From: Bipolaris cookei
Lineage: Eukaryota; Ascomycota; Dothideomycetes; Pleosporales; Pleosporaceae
Assembly: GCA_002286855.1 (NCBI GenBank)
Contig: NRSV01000008.1
Span: 62,001-126,000, forward strand
Direction: 5' to 3'
Length of the DNA: 64,000 bases
Below the pieces are notes generated by a model, which was not told the DNA's origin, ran no database searches, and worked only from the letters and a program-made list of their open reading frames with translations. Positions 24,353 to 38,100 of the stretch are shown here, piece by piece. Position 1 is the stretch's first letter, and the number at the start of each line of letters is the position of its first letter. The translations under genes and the position numbers were made by a program.

Positions 24353-25466
24353 TTACACCGCCTCACCCAACCCAAACATTTTGACTGAGTTCTTCCAAGC
24401 ACTACACTATCATTAGTTACTTCTCCTGTGAACAAGGGATACAACAAGTACTTACGCATCACAAACCTCCTCCACGCTGATTTCCTTAATCTTTGCAATG
24501 GCATACGCGACATGTGGGATTGTAGCTGGCTCATTTCGCCCCTTTACCATCATACCTTTGGCCCACTTCTCCTTCTTGACTGCCTTTGGTAAAGGCGGAG
24601 CGCCTGTGAGAAACTTGGCTGATGCGTGACTGGGCCGCATCTCGCACCATGGCCCATCTGTTTCAATCTGCAAACGCTCGAGCGGTATCTGTTTTACGAC
24701 TGCAATGTTCTCATCCGCTGAGTAGAAATGTTAGTCAGTATTTGGAGAAGTATTAAAATAGTAGATGACAGAGGCACATACTCTTCATGCTGCAGCCATT
24801 GACGCCAATATCAAAACCCAGGTCTACAAGCCGTTGCATCTCTTCCGCAGTCCCAGTAAAGCTGTGTACGAGACCTCTCTTGGGTAGCTGGTCAAGCTTC
24901 GCAGTCAATAATCTTTCAAAGTCCTCACTTGCAGCACGCGAATGTAGGAAGAGCGGCAACTGCACTTCAACTGCGATTCCCAGTTGTGCCTCAAAATATT
25001 TGAGCTGTGGCTCCTTTGCCGTCAGAAAAAGTCGGTCGTAATCCAGGCCTATCTCCCCAAAAGCAACTGCGTGACCTGCTTCCTTGGCTTCAATGGCCAG
25101 GGTTTTGAGCGCAGAGAGAAGCTCTGATGCACCACCTGGATGCTTTTCAAAATGGTTTGCAGAGCAAGGATGTATACCTATAGTAGCGTAGCAAAGCCCT
25201 GGGTAAGTTTTTGCTATCTCAATAGCATGCTTTGATTCCTCGAGATCAGAACCTGTTACCATGAACTTCTTGCAGCCAGCATCGACGGCTCGCTGTAGCA
25301 CATCCTCAAAATCATTTTCGTGACGTTGGGTGCCGTGGTATTCACCCCTGAAGACGGGATCGGTGAAGTTGATACCAATCTAGATTTGGTGGTTAGGAGT
25401 CTGGCGGGGTAAGGGCGTGAAATGCGAACCAACATCAATGTACTTTAGTTGTGTTGAAGCAGCCAT
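24353..25466 (-). CDS. TatD-family metal-dependent nuclease (TATDN1-like)
   Basis: TatD proteins are TIM-barrel DNases of the metal-dependent amidohydrolase group. Four exons, 25466-25434, 25379-24782, 24717-24456 and 24401-24353, give 313 residues. Seen motifs: YIDIGINFTDPVF at the start (as in TATDN1, where the usual HxH/D of bacterial TatD is replaced), IGIHPC, the metal-bridging Glu in FGEIGLDYD, LFLHSR, VHSFTGT, and IETDGPWC with the last catalytic Asp. The C-terminal exon of 49 nt encodes WKNSVKMFGL, a usual family ending. Intron 1 uses GTTGGT, a weak donor, but no other junction keeps the conserved start in frame. The gene is divergent from the VFA1 gene (573 bp). Confidence 0.92.
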
Positions 25467-26039
25467 ATTGTGATATTGCAAGTGAGATTTCAGAGTCAAA
25501 GAACAACTGTCTAATGGGAGGGTTAACTTAGCATACTAGATGTTGAAGTGTGTTTAGACGACGCACTTGAAAAATTGCTCGAGAGCTTTATGCTGCTCGG
25601 GACTAGACGTATTTGTGTCGGTTGAATTGTATTTCTAAAAATAACTCGCAGACCATATGCCCGTACAGTCGTCGGAAACATGAGTCGAAAAATCTGTTAG
25701 AGAGAGCAATAGGAAATGATCACAGTTGCCTACCTGCAGTATTTATTACTAAGCCGGTTTAAGCCTAGTTTGAACTTCTGCACCTCCCAATCTTGCTCAA
25801 CCACTTCATCACCACCGAGCATCCCTACGCACATGCAATTACCATAGCAAGGCATTACACTTATGTATGAGTGAACTTGATATCTTCATAACACTCGAAT
25901 AGCGGAAGAAACTTAGCCTGAGCCGGTATCGTAGGCATCGATATCCGCCTTGTACGCCCCAAGGGGTTTACCTGTACACTGTGCATTTTCGGTACCCTGA
26001 ACAACGTGCAAAGTGGAATTTTCTAAACTGAACAATCTA

Positions 26040-26746
26040 ATGGAGAACGTATGGCATCTCCGCCGCGTCGCGGACAATGCCGCCAAGGCTTGTTGGATAT
26101 GCTACAAACCATCCACGAGTGTCCTGATCACGCCTACCAATAAGGTGCGTTATGACTCTGAAGAAAAATAATCTAGGAGCTTATTTTGATTCAGGACTTT
26201 TTCTACATCTGTGCTGGACACTTGACTGATCGAGGGTTCTGCCAGCCAGAGGCTGAGGAGGCGAAGAGGGTTGCGGATCAGAAAAAGCAAGAAGAGTTGG
26301 ATCGCGAGATTGAAGCGGTTAAGAAGGAGTATGAACAGAAACAGCAAGTTAAACATGAGAAGAGAAAATTAAATGACAAAGAGAAGGATAAGGGGAAAGA
26401 GAAGGAAGAAAGGGCTAAGGAAGATGACGAAGACAAGCAGGACGAGAAAGCCAAAGACGACAAGGCCAGTATGATCAGAGAATCTAAATCCCCTGTACTA
26501 ACTGCCAATATAGATCCAGGAGCTCTCGAAGACAAAAGAGAAGACTCAAGCCGAGCTCGGTCCTCGTATATTCCAACTCAACAAGTGCGCATGTCTCAGG
26601 ACACTTTCCCCGTTATACTGACGTTGCACAGAAGCTTCTACCAAATGAGGTTGGACAAACTTCGAAATACTGAAATCGCCAAAAGAAATCGCGAACGGCT
26701 GAACGACCCTAAGAACTTCCCATCGGTACCTACTGGTAACCCTTAG
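26040..26746 (+). CDS. VFA1: Vps4-associated protein 1 (DUF1742)
   Basis: Vfa1 binds the AAA ATPase Vps4 and helps control ESCRT-III disassembly at endosomes. Two exons, 26040-26144 and 26195-26746, with a 50-nt intron, give 218 residues. The N-terminal zinc-ribbon-like part is clear: CWICYKP at 19-25, then FYICAGHLTDRGFC after the splice site. The middle (about 50-145) is a highly charged Lys/Glu/Asp coil with little sequence identity. The C-terminal helix QMRLDKLRNTEIAKRNRERL and the ending FPSVPTGNP are typical of the family. A possible second intron (26585-26631) was rejected because it would shift the frame of that conserved helix. Confidence 0.93.
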
Positions 26747-29700
26747 TCGTGCGTCATGGTCAGCCACATTGTGGATAACAACAATACATCAACTATCAGC
26801 TGTGTTTCATCCGTGTTAAATCCTTCTCATGTTTATGGTTCACAAGTGGGGGAGTGTGCATCTCAGCAGACTTTGGGAGGGCTGACTGCTGCTAGTCATT
26901 GATCCTTCGCATACGATGCGGTCAGCAATTAGTGGCTGTACAAAATGCCATGCTTACTGAACTTCATACGTGTCGTGCATAATGAACTGTTTTGGTTTAC
27001 CGTTGGTGTGGATTGGGCGTGCTTGAACGTCTGCTGACGGAATAGCTCGTGGTCATTCCAGAGTCATAGAGCTTCGTATCCACTAAGAGTGACATCGCTC
27101 TCTGCATGTATTTCGCAGCGGATCCATCGACCAAGTTCACAGAAATATTCCAGTGAAACTTGAAATTCAGGCTTCATGTTATATGGGCAAACATCACGTG
27201 TATGACTCTTCCATCTTACCGTTGTTGACCAGGTGGCTGATAGCAAATGCTCCCTTACACAAGGTACTTAATCACGCGCTAGGGTAGCAGATGGATCTGG
27301 AAATATACAGATCTCGAGACTTACTAAATTGATCAAGGCTAAAATGCGATTCGCTGATTTCGCCTTTAATCATCGCATAAATCCCATGAGCTTGACGTGG
27401 TAGCCATGCGTCTGCCCTCATTGGACTGTACCAATCATACAACATCGAATCTTATTATACACATGCAAATCCCCGCTCTTCACAAGACCTAGCGCGAGAT
27501 GCACGATCATGTATCACTACAGTTGGGTGATGTTGTGTGATTCGGTCATTGAAGCTACTATTTGCAGGGCCAAGATGATATTGCATACCAACCATGTACG
27601 AACGAATAGTTACTCACAATCCAGGCCACCTGCATCCCCGCGTATATTACTACTACAATTGCCGAGTCACGGGATATATATTCTCTCCTAGGATCGTCCA
27701 TTTCCGCGCGATCGGTAGTTGATGCGTCTCTTGGCAGTTTCCAGCCCGGGGAGATTTCTCTAATAGACGCATAGTATCAGGCATGACGCAGTAGCTGGAA
27801 AAACACGTAAGTACACATCCTCAGATGAAACACCTTGTGGATACTATCCATGATCCATGGTAACATTTGGTTACGGTAGCTTCCACAGGCGCAAGGTGCT
27901 ATCCTTGGGCGCCGTCCACTGATACTATTCTCATGACACAAAGTATTAGGGAAGCAAGGCTGCTCTTGAACTGGGTTCGTGATCGACCAGTCAGCCCTAC
28001 GTATGCGTCGCCTTGCATGTCATTCAAAGCCATGTTTCAGCTACCTACCGTTTTGTCGAAGATTGCCGCTGATGCAGTAACACAGCCCTTCTCCGCATCC
28101 GGAATTGTACAACCGTATCTTGAACGCGTATATTTGGGCTGATGACGGTCAGCCCGTTGCGCGGCATGATAAAAACTATGACATGAAAAAGCTTATCTGC
28201 CACGGCGAACGCAAGGCAAATATAATGAGCTTTCGCTAGAACGGCTAGCGGGTCAGCATCGTCCCGCGCGGGCTTACTAGTACATAGTAAGACACCATAT
28301 CATTCGGTGCATCATACACAGTGTGCAGATTCTTACCATTCCATTTCTGCACGACCAAAGAAGTAGTTGATAAATTGTGCATGTTGTACTGGCTCCACCA
28401 GCCCTGTCGGAGGAAAGGAAACTTGGGCCTTGTGACCTTCCCAAAAAAAAGCATGGGCGTACCATGAACCCATGACAAGACACCAGAAAATGCATACCTG
28501 CGGCACCTAGCCCTACCATAGGGCAAACGTAACCAAACGCGCAGATGGATCCCTTGTCGGAGTGGCCGGCTCTCCACTCTTTTTGGGACCCGCTTATCAG
28601 ACGTCCAAGGGACGCTGCAACTTTTTGCATATACCGTGTCTGCCGTCAGCCAGAACGCGGTGAGCCTGGTTTTGGGGACAAACCAGACGCGACAGAAATG
28701 TCACTGTTATTCTGTTCCCTGTTTGCAGATGCACTATGAGGAGTCGTCCTGATTGGACTGGCCCTATTCTCCGACTTTCGAGTCATATTTGTATTCAACG
28801 AGGCTGTCTTACTATCCTCGCTTGTGCCATATTGCTGTACGTACAGATTGACGTAATTAAAGACATGAGAACCTCATCCCTACAAGTTTAGGATCCATGG
28901 ATGTGGATACTTATGGTAAGTGTTATTGCGGTTGGCGTTGGAGGAAATGAAGAAGAAAGTGTACTTGCGTTGTCGGACGGGTATTTCGCGACTCGAGAAC
29001 ACCGGGCCCGGGCATATGCGAACGCATGGGACGGCACGTTGCCCACAACACTGAACTATGAGCACATGGTAACCAGGATAATTAATGTGTAAGTTTGTTC
29101 ATTCGGCAGATACATCTTGATCCAGATCTAGTCAGGTGATGACGAGTAATAATGGCGCAAGTACGGGGTAAGAAGTACGCTCTCGCAAGGTGTCGGGCTT
29201 ATTCGAGCGATACCGGGTCGTGAAACTCTTGTTAATTGTTTAGGATAAATCAGCTCCTCAAGAGCTAATTTTTAAGATGTGGAAAAGATTCGGTGGGTGA
29301 CTTGGCACGTAAGCACCGTTTCTTACGTACATACGTAGAGCACATCCTTGAATAATCTAGTGCACGGAAAGAAGTTTGCCCGATCTGTCAAAATCTCATC
29401 TCTCACATGCGACACCCGGTGCACCCTCCATCTGAAACTAAAAAAAATAAAAAAAATAAAAGGCTCATGCAGGGCTGCAACCTTGATCTACTATCAAGTT
29501 GCTTTCAGTTGTGTATGTGCTTGGAAATTAGAAAAAACATAATTATTGTGGAATCAACCATGGTCACAACATAACTACCGGTAAACTTTGTTCAGCCACA
29601 ATAACAGGCATGACTCGTCTTGCTGTTCTCTCACCTCAGAACAGAGTATGTACTAAAGGGGAAAGGCGCAACCCAAAGACGGCATACCACGCGATTGGTC

Positions 29701-30320
29701 GGTCTAAGCATGCCGAGACAACAATGTCAGAGTTTGAAACCTTGAAATATGTACACACTATGTACACACATACACATGTAGACAAGATTCATCAATAGTA
29801 CGGAGCCCACTTTAACTTCCGAACTAAACCTACGAACCAGGCCCAGCAACCTAACAAAAAAGAGCGAAATTAAGTCGAATTCTGATCTTCTTGCTAAGCT
29901 CTCAGCGAATCAGGACCAAGATAAATGAACTTTGTAACCCGTCTTACATACACACGTCTGATACCCCCCCTCCCCCATGCCAATATTTGCCTCCTCACGC
30001 AAAACACAGGTTGCATGGCATCCAGGAAAATGTGTAAACCTTGACTAAGCCGAAAAAAAACGGCCCGGCGATGCCTAACCCCCAAGAAAACCAACACGTT
30101 GCGATGCAAAACCACGCCCACGCCCACACCCACATCCGCAGGCGCCGGTATTCCTTATAGTATGCCTCTTAACTTATAGCTTCACAAGAAACCCTAACCT
30201 GCACCACACCAAGTCATCCTACCACCCACACCCACATACTTACACACTCACCATCATTCACACACATCCGGCTCGGCAAGTTCCCACGTCGGCGATTACC
30301 TCATCTCTAGTGCTCACCCT

Positions 30321-30342
30321 TCTCTCTCTCTCTCTCTCTCTT
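30321..30342. repeat. CT dinucleotide microsatellite
   Basis: About eleven TC units followed by a C-rich tract in a gene-free region. Confidence 0.9.
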
Positions 30343-31259
30343 CCCCCCCTCCCCCCTCCCCACCTGACACACTAACCGACTCCCCACAGTCTTCCTGCAT
30401 TACGCCCTGGCGCGAGAGGGTGCATGGGAAGGGAGAAGATCGGTAAGAAGGCAGCAGAACAAATTAGCTAGTGAGAAAAAAAGGGTCCGGTTTGCTCGGC
30501 GGGAAGACAGGAAATATGCCGGCCGGGGGAGGATGGGGGAGGGCCATAAGTACAGGGTAAGCACTATAAGAGTGTGGTTTGGACAGGGTTAGGGGTAGGT
30601 GGTTCTAAACAAGTAAGGTACTTCAAAAGGGTCAGATCACGTGGAAATGGGAGGTTGGGGTCAGCTTTTATGCGAGAGTGCGTTATTCGGTGTTAGTGCT
30701 TTCTTATCCCTTTGTTGATCTCAGTCGGTCTCGATTTGGCGGGAAGGAGTAGCATGGGAGGGGTAGCGGAAAGGGCCGGGAAGCATGACAGTGGCAGATC
30801 GTCACGGCACTTTTTTTTTCTAGTCTACTAGAGACGATCCTAGTAGACAACGTTGATGTTTGTAGTCGTATGTAATTTGCGCTCTTCGCGCGAGGGCCAT
30901 GATCAAGTATTGCAAGGCATGGTAAGCCGCCGAGGACACGTCCTCACTTAAACAGAGTACGCAATGCTGGAATGACATGCTCAGCCCAATATGGCAAATA
31001 GTTCCTGTTTTTCTCGCAAAAAACTCTAGAAGAAGATAGGTACTACCTGAAATACCAAGCACCTACCCCCCCATCCATAAGCAATACTCCCGAAATACTA
31101 GTCCTACAGTAAACCGCCGTGCATCATCTCCACTATCCCTCGGAAGCACCAAAAAGGAAATAAAAACATCAAAATACGAAACACCATCACCAAACTCCAC
31201 ATCGTCCTCTATTACCTTAGTCAAGTAAAAGAAGGGTCTGGGCGTAATAAACTAAAAAG

Positions 31260-31272
31260 CCCCCCCCCCCCC
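31260..31272. repeat. Poly-C run (13)
   Basis: Thirteen consecutive C. Mononucleotide run in the gene-free interval; its exact length may be unreliable. Confidence 0.8.
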
Positions 31273-32219
31273 AACCTAATACTATACGTAACTACCAAAT
31301 CTAGGTTTGAACCCACGCGCGCGCCCCTCCCAACTAACCAAGAAATAAAATGAAAACTACTTCCAAGTCACACCGTTTAGTGTACGTTCTAATATCGAGT
31401 AACCCCGAGTATTTGAAAAAAAAATTTAGATACGTATAATATTACCTTGCTTTAAAACGTAACTAGTAGGGGTAGCCGCCTTATCCCATCACCCCCCCCC
31501 TCTCCTTGGGGCCTACGTATGTACATAGCGCAAAGAAATATTAGTAAAAAATTACTTACTTACTACTTACATACATGGTCGTTGCGTATTATCGGATCTT
31601 TAACTTGGGGGAGGGGAGGGGTTAGAGTCAAGTGGAGAATCCCGTACTCATTCTGTCTTGGTTAAACTAGATGGGTACTGTGAAACCGCTTACATCCGAA
31701 GTCTTCTCCGGCGACTACCGGATAACTATTAGTAGTTTGGAACGGCTTTCTTTTGGAGGGGAGCGAGAGAAGGGGGGGGGAAAGGGGGACGGGGTAAATG
31801 TGTGTCTGTGTCTTTGTCTGTGTCTCCTTCTGGGAAGAAACTCATTTTTTTTAAAAATAATAATAATAATAACGATAATAATAACGATGCGCGTATTGTA
31901 AATATGCTTTGGGATTTAGTGACTAAGTGGATATACAGGGCCGGTGTGACGGGGGTGACGCTGACAACAAATACGAGGGGGCACCCTGAGAAAGTCGTAA
32001 GTCGAATTACGGGGAACAACATTTTTACCAAAGACATCAATCCCTGGTTATTGCTGATGCAGTCAAGGTGGTGACTGATATGCTTGCACATCACTCAAAC
32101 TAGTAAGCGTCTACTTAAAAATGAGACTATCAAGAGTTTACTACTGAGGCTGACGCACACTTGTGCGTCTGCTAGGCTCTAAGGCTGAACGTCAAAGTAG
32201 ATTAGCTGAGAAAAAAAAA

Positions 32220-32232
32220 GGGGGGGGGGGGG
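32220..32232. repeat. Poly-G run (13) after an A-run
   Basis: Nine or so A followed by thirteen G. Such a junction may mark an old insertion end or be a slippage-prone tract; no element was found next to it. Confidence 0.8.
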
Positions 32233-32978
32233 AATGCACGTTGCAACTATCACGCTACACAACCCTAGAGCGTGTATCAAGATTTGACGTTTCTTTCCAT
32301 GTCGTTGTTGTTCTAGTTGAGCCTCGTTTCCCAAACTGCCTGCCCACTTTAATGCTGGGGTATTCCAAGCCAAGAAATCAACTGATAACAGCGAAACTGA
32401 AAATCCAAAGTAGACAATTATTAACATGATATTCGGCAACGCCGTAGTACTAATGAAAGAGCGAAAACTTTTCTCCTTGACAGGACTTTAACAGTTGTTG
32501 TTATATTCGTGGAACAGTTTTTGTATGATAGGTCAACAAGGAACGTAGTCGCAAAAAAAGAAGCTGCCTGTGAAGTTGACCCTGGACAAGTCTGTCTTAT
32601 CAACGCCGTTGTTGAAACAAAAACACCCATAGAAATGCATCGAATGTGTCGTTGAACCAACATCAGAAGATTCCCTGATATTGATACGTATAACCAAATG
32701 CCATCATCAGTGTCGTTATGCCGAAGCGCCCTGGCCTGGCCGGGAATGAATGGTAAATGCAAGACAATTTGCGACTGTAAAGACTTTTCGCTAGATTAAG
32801 ACCATGCCTGGTAATGCTGATATGTAAGCCAAAAGCAATGGTTTGGAGAGAATGCTACTGTCGAATGGAAGTGAATAATGTCGTCAGAGACTGCGCTTCG
32901 TTGAATAAATTCCGGTCAGATCAGCCCGGAGATTGTGTGTCGCACGTGTCTCCTAGGTGTTTGGTAACTTTTGGTGAA

Positions 32979-35165
32979 TCAAGATTCGTTGTGTGCTTCG
33001 CTGATAACGCCAGGCTTGGTTGCAAGGCTCGAAGGGCCAGATATAGAGGCAATCGAGCCGACGCGCTCTTGAGGCGGCGGCTCGTCTCTCATGCAGGCGT
33101 TTTCCAACATGTTGGTCCACTTTCCACTGGTCCCTGCATGACTATGCTTCAGATGCTGTCGGAAATGGTCTGCACGGAAGAACTTCTTGGCTTGGTTGCA
33201 TTCGCCAAATTTGTGCACGTGGTTCAAGTGCTCTGCCCGAGCCTCCCAATCCGCAGGGTTAGGGAATTCTTCACCGCAATACCCACAGACGTCTGCGGCA
33301 GCCGGGCGAGTAGCCGAGGGGTGGAAAGCTGCATGAACGCCGGCAAGTGTTGCGCATGACCATGAGTGTCGCCGTAGGTGGAGAGAGTTTTGGTGGCGTT
33401 CAGCTTCGTTCTTGTTCTTGAAACGATTAGGACAATACTGGCAGATATACTGCTTCTCCAGCTCGTGCAATCTGTTGCAGGGGTCAGCGCATGGTCATCC
33501 GGGCATGGGTAGGCCAAATAGCGGTGGGTAAGACGTAGACCCATGTCACTTACCGGAGCTCCTCTTCACTGTCGAATTTTTTAGGTTTCTTGGGGCAACA
33601 CTCGCAAATGTAAGCACCTGGCAGGCGATTTGCAATTGAATTCTGGCGCGATTGTAGCATGCCTTCTGTCGACATTTTTCGGATTTGTGGATGCTCGGTC
33701 TCCGAAAAGCCTCGCTGATGCGGAGGTCGTGACAGGGACCCGCGGGGGCTGGGATCCAACGACCTGTTAGCTGCATAAGGCGACACGGGGCCCAGCTCCG
33801 TCTCCCCCAACGGGGTCAACGCATTGGGTGACAAGCGCTGATCTCCGCCGTAGCTTGTTATACTACTTGGGGCTGTGGAGAAGCCAAACGAAGACGCAAT
33901 CGAGCCGCTACGTTGACTTGCAGATCCAGTTGAAGACAAGGAACTTGGGTTCGAATGGAACCGCGATGCGTTACAGTTCCGGTTGACCAGCATTTGCGCT
34001 GAACGGCGGTGATATAGATCGTTATGGCCACTCGTTGTTGGACGATCGTCGCGCGCAGCTTCGGAGGGAGGCGACGAGGCGCGCCGTTTCAGGCCACCCT
34101 TTGGACCCAGTTGGTACTCTTCTGACTCGGCAGGGCTGCGCTCGTTGATGTTCAAGTCGCGCATGCCGTTTTCCTCCATGCTGAACTCGGGATCTGAAAA
34201 CATGCTGTGATCATAGCTACCACGATGGGTGGAAGAGGTGTCATCCAACGGTCCTGGAGTCGAGATGCTGCCGTAGCGTGCCCTGGACGGCTCTGTTGGG
34301 TCGAATATGGGGCTACGAAAGCCGGTGTAGCCTGGTGAGAGGGCAGGTACAGTCAACGGCTTCAATTGACCATTGTGTTTGTGTATCGAGATGTGCGGGT
34401 CAGCGACGGCATCTTGAGTGTTACTAGAGGATAGTGGAGGTGCAGTGGTCCTTGTGGGTGTACTTGGGCCACCAATCTTTGAGAGTAATTGCTTGTCGTA
34501 GGCCTGCGATGAGTTTTGTAGAGCCTTTTGACCGAGCTGTCTTTCACTTGTGAAGCGGTGACTTGCGAGCGATGGTCGAGAGTTGGTGTTGCGTTCTTCG
34601 TCGCTGTGACCGCTATGTTCGGAGCTCATGTCTTCGAGTGACCTAGAGATGGAAGGTTCTCGGTTGCGAGAAAGAATGTAGTTGCCTGCGGGCTCCCGTG
34701 GGTAGTTGCTTGGGGCTCCACCGTATAAGCTCGAGCCAGGTTTAACTGTCGCGAGCCGATTTCCGCCAAAACCTGTGTCCCTTGGACTATTTGTGTTACC
34801 CCATTGCCAACCAGGGTCTTGGCCAGTCCTAAGATCTTCGATGTGACGTGGTGGAGGCAAGGGTGGCGGGACTTGATCTCGAGCCTGTGAAATTTGCGGC
34901 ACGGTCAGTCAATTGTTAAAATATGGGATTGTGAATGACAAGGACCTGAAGTGCATTGCAACTTGTTCGGATGCTATTTCAAGCATGCGAATTGGGCAGT
35001 ACCCTTCCAGGCCCACGCAAGAAAAAATGCAGCAAGAGGGAACACGAGCTTACGTACTCTCGGTATAGCCATTGCTACAGCTGGGCTTCCTATCGAGGCT
35101 CGGGTATGGTGTGGTAGCGGATAGCGGTGGGAATCATATACGCGAATGCTCGGCGTCGAGGACAT
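32979..35165 (-). CDS. C2H2 zinc-finger protein, fungal regulator
   Basis: Three exons, 35165-35058, 34884-33554 and 33471-32979, give 643 residues. The first 430 residues are low complexity, rich in Ser, Pro, Asn and Gly, with a conserved-looking start region PPPLPPPRHIEDL ... DPGWQWGN across the first splice site. The C-terminal 200 residues carry a chain of zinc fingers: YICECCPKKPKKF with its histidines after the second splice site, YICQYCPNRFKNKNEAERHQ with two His, WSCATLAGVHAAFH, CGYCGEEFPNPADW with two His, and FRADHFRQHLKHSHAG. This finger arrangement recurs in ascomycete C2H2 proteins, where it probably binds DNA in the nucleus; no target is known. The ATG at 35165 is chosen because the upstream part of the frame has no ATG. 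Introns in the 5' leader upstream are possible. Confidence 0.88.
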
Positions 35166-38100
35166 GGTTTGTGATGGTGCCGATATTTGTCGGCAGGCCG
35201 CCACTAAGGGGGTAGTAGCTGAAGTGTACCTTGCTGCACACGAGCACTGCAAAAGTGGCGAGTCGCGAGGAGTAAGACGCGTGAAGGGCAGTGGCTACTG
35301 GATAGTGTATGCGAGCACGGACCTAGACGCAGAAGAGTTAGCCTGCAACCGCAGACGGCATGACCGAAACCGGCAGGGAAGAATGCAATGAGTGCGCAGC
35401 GAAGCGGCTGAAGGGCATTGCAAGAGTAACAATGTGTGGCTTACCTGGCTATGGGAGTTACGTGTCGTTGGGGGGTTTCCGAGGGCGAGGCTGATAAGTA
35501 GTAGACGGAGCGGGGGCGGTTTCTTCGTACCCGTTGACTAGCGATTGAGGCTGCTCGTAGGGCTGAGACCCTCGTTGGTGTAGGGTAGAGCTGAACAAAC
35601 AATTCTGGCCCGCACCGCCACAATATTTTCTTCTTGTCGATGCAGACTATTGGTCATGGGATGTTGGCAGCGACGGCAGACAAATGCTCAAATTGCTGTG
35701 GTGAATGCAATGCTCATGGTACACTGCAGCAGAGGAGCCCAAGCAGGCATACGGGTAAGGGCCCTGTTTTTTTAGCGTGGACCGGAGGCGAGTGGAGTTG
35801 AAGGGATGAGAGGCTTTGCTGGAAGGCGTTTAGCACATTAGGGACGACTCTTTTTTTTTCTGGTGTGGAGAGAGGCACAACTGGACACGACGATAGCAGC
35901 AGCAGCAGACGGATGAGAAAAGAGATCCTCCACCGGGGACTGGGTTAGACATTAAGCACGACGCTGGGCAGGCTCACAGGCAATGATTGGTGACTGCGTG
36001 TTGCTCCTGGCACGGACAACAAAGTGGAGACTCTGCTGGGCAGGGATCAGGGCATGCAGGCCTTAGTCGTAGGCGTGGTTTCTGGCTTTTCCAGAAGCGT
36101 GAAGCGTGGAGCTCACGCGGGCCCTCTTGCGTGCATAGGGCTTGCCCAGTAGTCGCAACGCTGCGTGGCCCTGGACACTGGCGTAGGTAGGCGCAGGCGC
36201 AGGTGTCGATTTGCAGAGGGCTGCGGGCGACGGCAGAGGTTTCCCGGCAGCGGCGTGGGGGGGGGGAGGGGGCGTGAGTGCGTGCGTGCGAAGGAGGGGA
36301 GAAGAGGCCCAGCGGCCAGAGGGCAGTGGGCAGTGGGCAGTCAGCCAGAGGCCGACCAAGGGGGCTTAGTTGGCATATTGAGACGACAATCTATCGTGTG
36401 GATTGGCGCCCGCCTGTGGCCCCCCCTTCTGGCAGATAGGAGGCAGGACGACAGGCAGAGAGGCAGGGCGATGGCCTGTACGTCAGGCCGGTGCAACGGT
36501 GAGAGGGGCGGTGGTAGGGCAAGACACTGCCGATGGGGCAGACCAGGTTGGTGCTGGCTAGCTGGGCGGGCTGGTGGGCTGGCGGGCTGGCTGGCCCTGC
36601 TGGCTGACGAGGGTTGCATGGCCGGGATCTGACCAGGCTGGGTGTCGAGCAGCCAGCGCAGCGCCGCGGATTGGACGGTCAAGGGAGGAGCAGGTGCAGG
36701 CGGCACAGCGTCAGATTCAACGCTTACGGCTTAGCCTGCAACGCGGGTAGCGGAAGCGGTCGCTGCGCACAGATGCTGACGAGCAGTTCCAACCCGCCCA
36801 CTATGAGCAACCTCCTCGCAGCCCTACCGGCCAGCCTCTGTCCTGCTTGTCTTTTGCCTGCCCCCGGTACTTCTTGGCGAGGCATTTCCGCCATCTAGTA
36901 TTCACATACTTACGTACTTGCGCACATGTACATATGTCACAGATACGTGAGTGCTATGTATGTACACACCTACATATATGTATATGTACTAGGTTTACTT
37001 ACAGGTGTGCATCTATGTATGCATCTATGTACGCATCTATGTACGCATCTATGTATGTACGTACATGCTTATCTAACCATCTATCTGTCCATCTGCCCAC
37101 ACGTCACACGTGCGAGCCTACTAGCTTCCTCTCCATCTGTGTATGTACTAGAGTGCACATGCACACGCTTCCTGGCCCTCGACTGCTGTCTGCCGCCGCC
37201 GCACGTCTTACCGATCTGCTGTTCGGGGCTGAGTCGACTGGCCTCGCACTCGCTCCATGGGTGCCTCGTGCTGCCACGAGCGGTAGCATGCAGACACTCC
37301 GGGGTATCAGATTCAAGCCGAAGTCTGTGCTGCGAGCGTGCAAGAGCAGTACCTAACAAGTACACGACACTATGAGTACGTACTTACAGTAGCATGTTTC
37401 TGCTACGTGTGCCGCACGCGCATAGTCCATGCCCAGGTAAGCGGCGGTACACCTCGTTTGAGACAGGGCGAGGCTCCAATGTCATGGGCCATGTCGTCCA
37501 GTATCGAATTTCCCGCCCGCCATACGGAACAGCAGCGTATATACACTAGTAGAGTACTCTAATACCACTAGCAACGCCCAGTCCAAACTCCTGTTTCCCG
37601 CATCCTTTTGGCCAAAACAATGATGCGCTTCGCCGAGATGCGGGACGAGGCGCCACGGCAGCCTTGCACCCATCCGCCAGCCCGCGCAACACGAGCCACA
37701 GGCCAGAGGGTTCCAAGACTCCAGGATTCTATGACCCCGTCTGTCGCTGGCCTGGCCTGGCCTGGTCTCGCCTAGTTGTTTGAATCGGCATGGCAGTCCG
37801 CGTGCTGGCCTCGTATACTTACATGCTTTACAGGCAGTCTTGTCTAGGCACTGCAGACAAAGACGCCATGAGCAAACTAGTAGACGGGGCTTTAGGGCTC
37901 ATCCATGGCCAGGGCTCTCAGTCCCTGATCCGCGCACTGCAGCTCCGCGGGTGTACGGAAGGTTCCGCTGGCTCGACGACGACGACACACCTGACACTGG
38001 CCATGGCCGACGGTGCAAAGGTAAAATGGTCGGAGGCACTGTCGTTGGCACCCTTTGGATCGCCGGCAAATGCGCATGACAAGGTGTGTCAGCATTTGCC

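Larger units (their letters stand above)
26747..32978. other. 6.2-kb interval without a confident gene
   Basis: No intact gene is supported. The left part (27.0-28.7 kb) has minus-strand stretches that look protein-like but are broken by stops and frame changes. The middle (29.9-31.6 kb) is rich in pyrimidine and purine tracts, including a CT microsatellite and a 13-C run. Near 32.2 kb an A-run is followed by a 13-G run. The right end probably contains the 3' flank of the zinc-finger gene. The region reads as decayed sequence plus simple repeats. Confidence 0.5.

Noticed and set aside
26585..26631. Possible second intron in VFA1 (GTGCGC donor, CACAG acceptor)
   Set aside because: Length 47 nt is not a multiple of three and removal would break the conserved C-terminal helix.
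31300..31360. T-arm-like GGGTTCAAACC on the minus strand with a D-arm-like TTAGTTGGGAG nearby
   Set aside because: Acceptor stem and anticodon arm could not be paired; not enough for a tRNA call.
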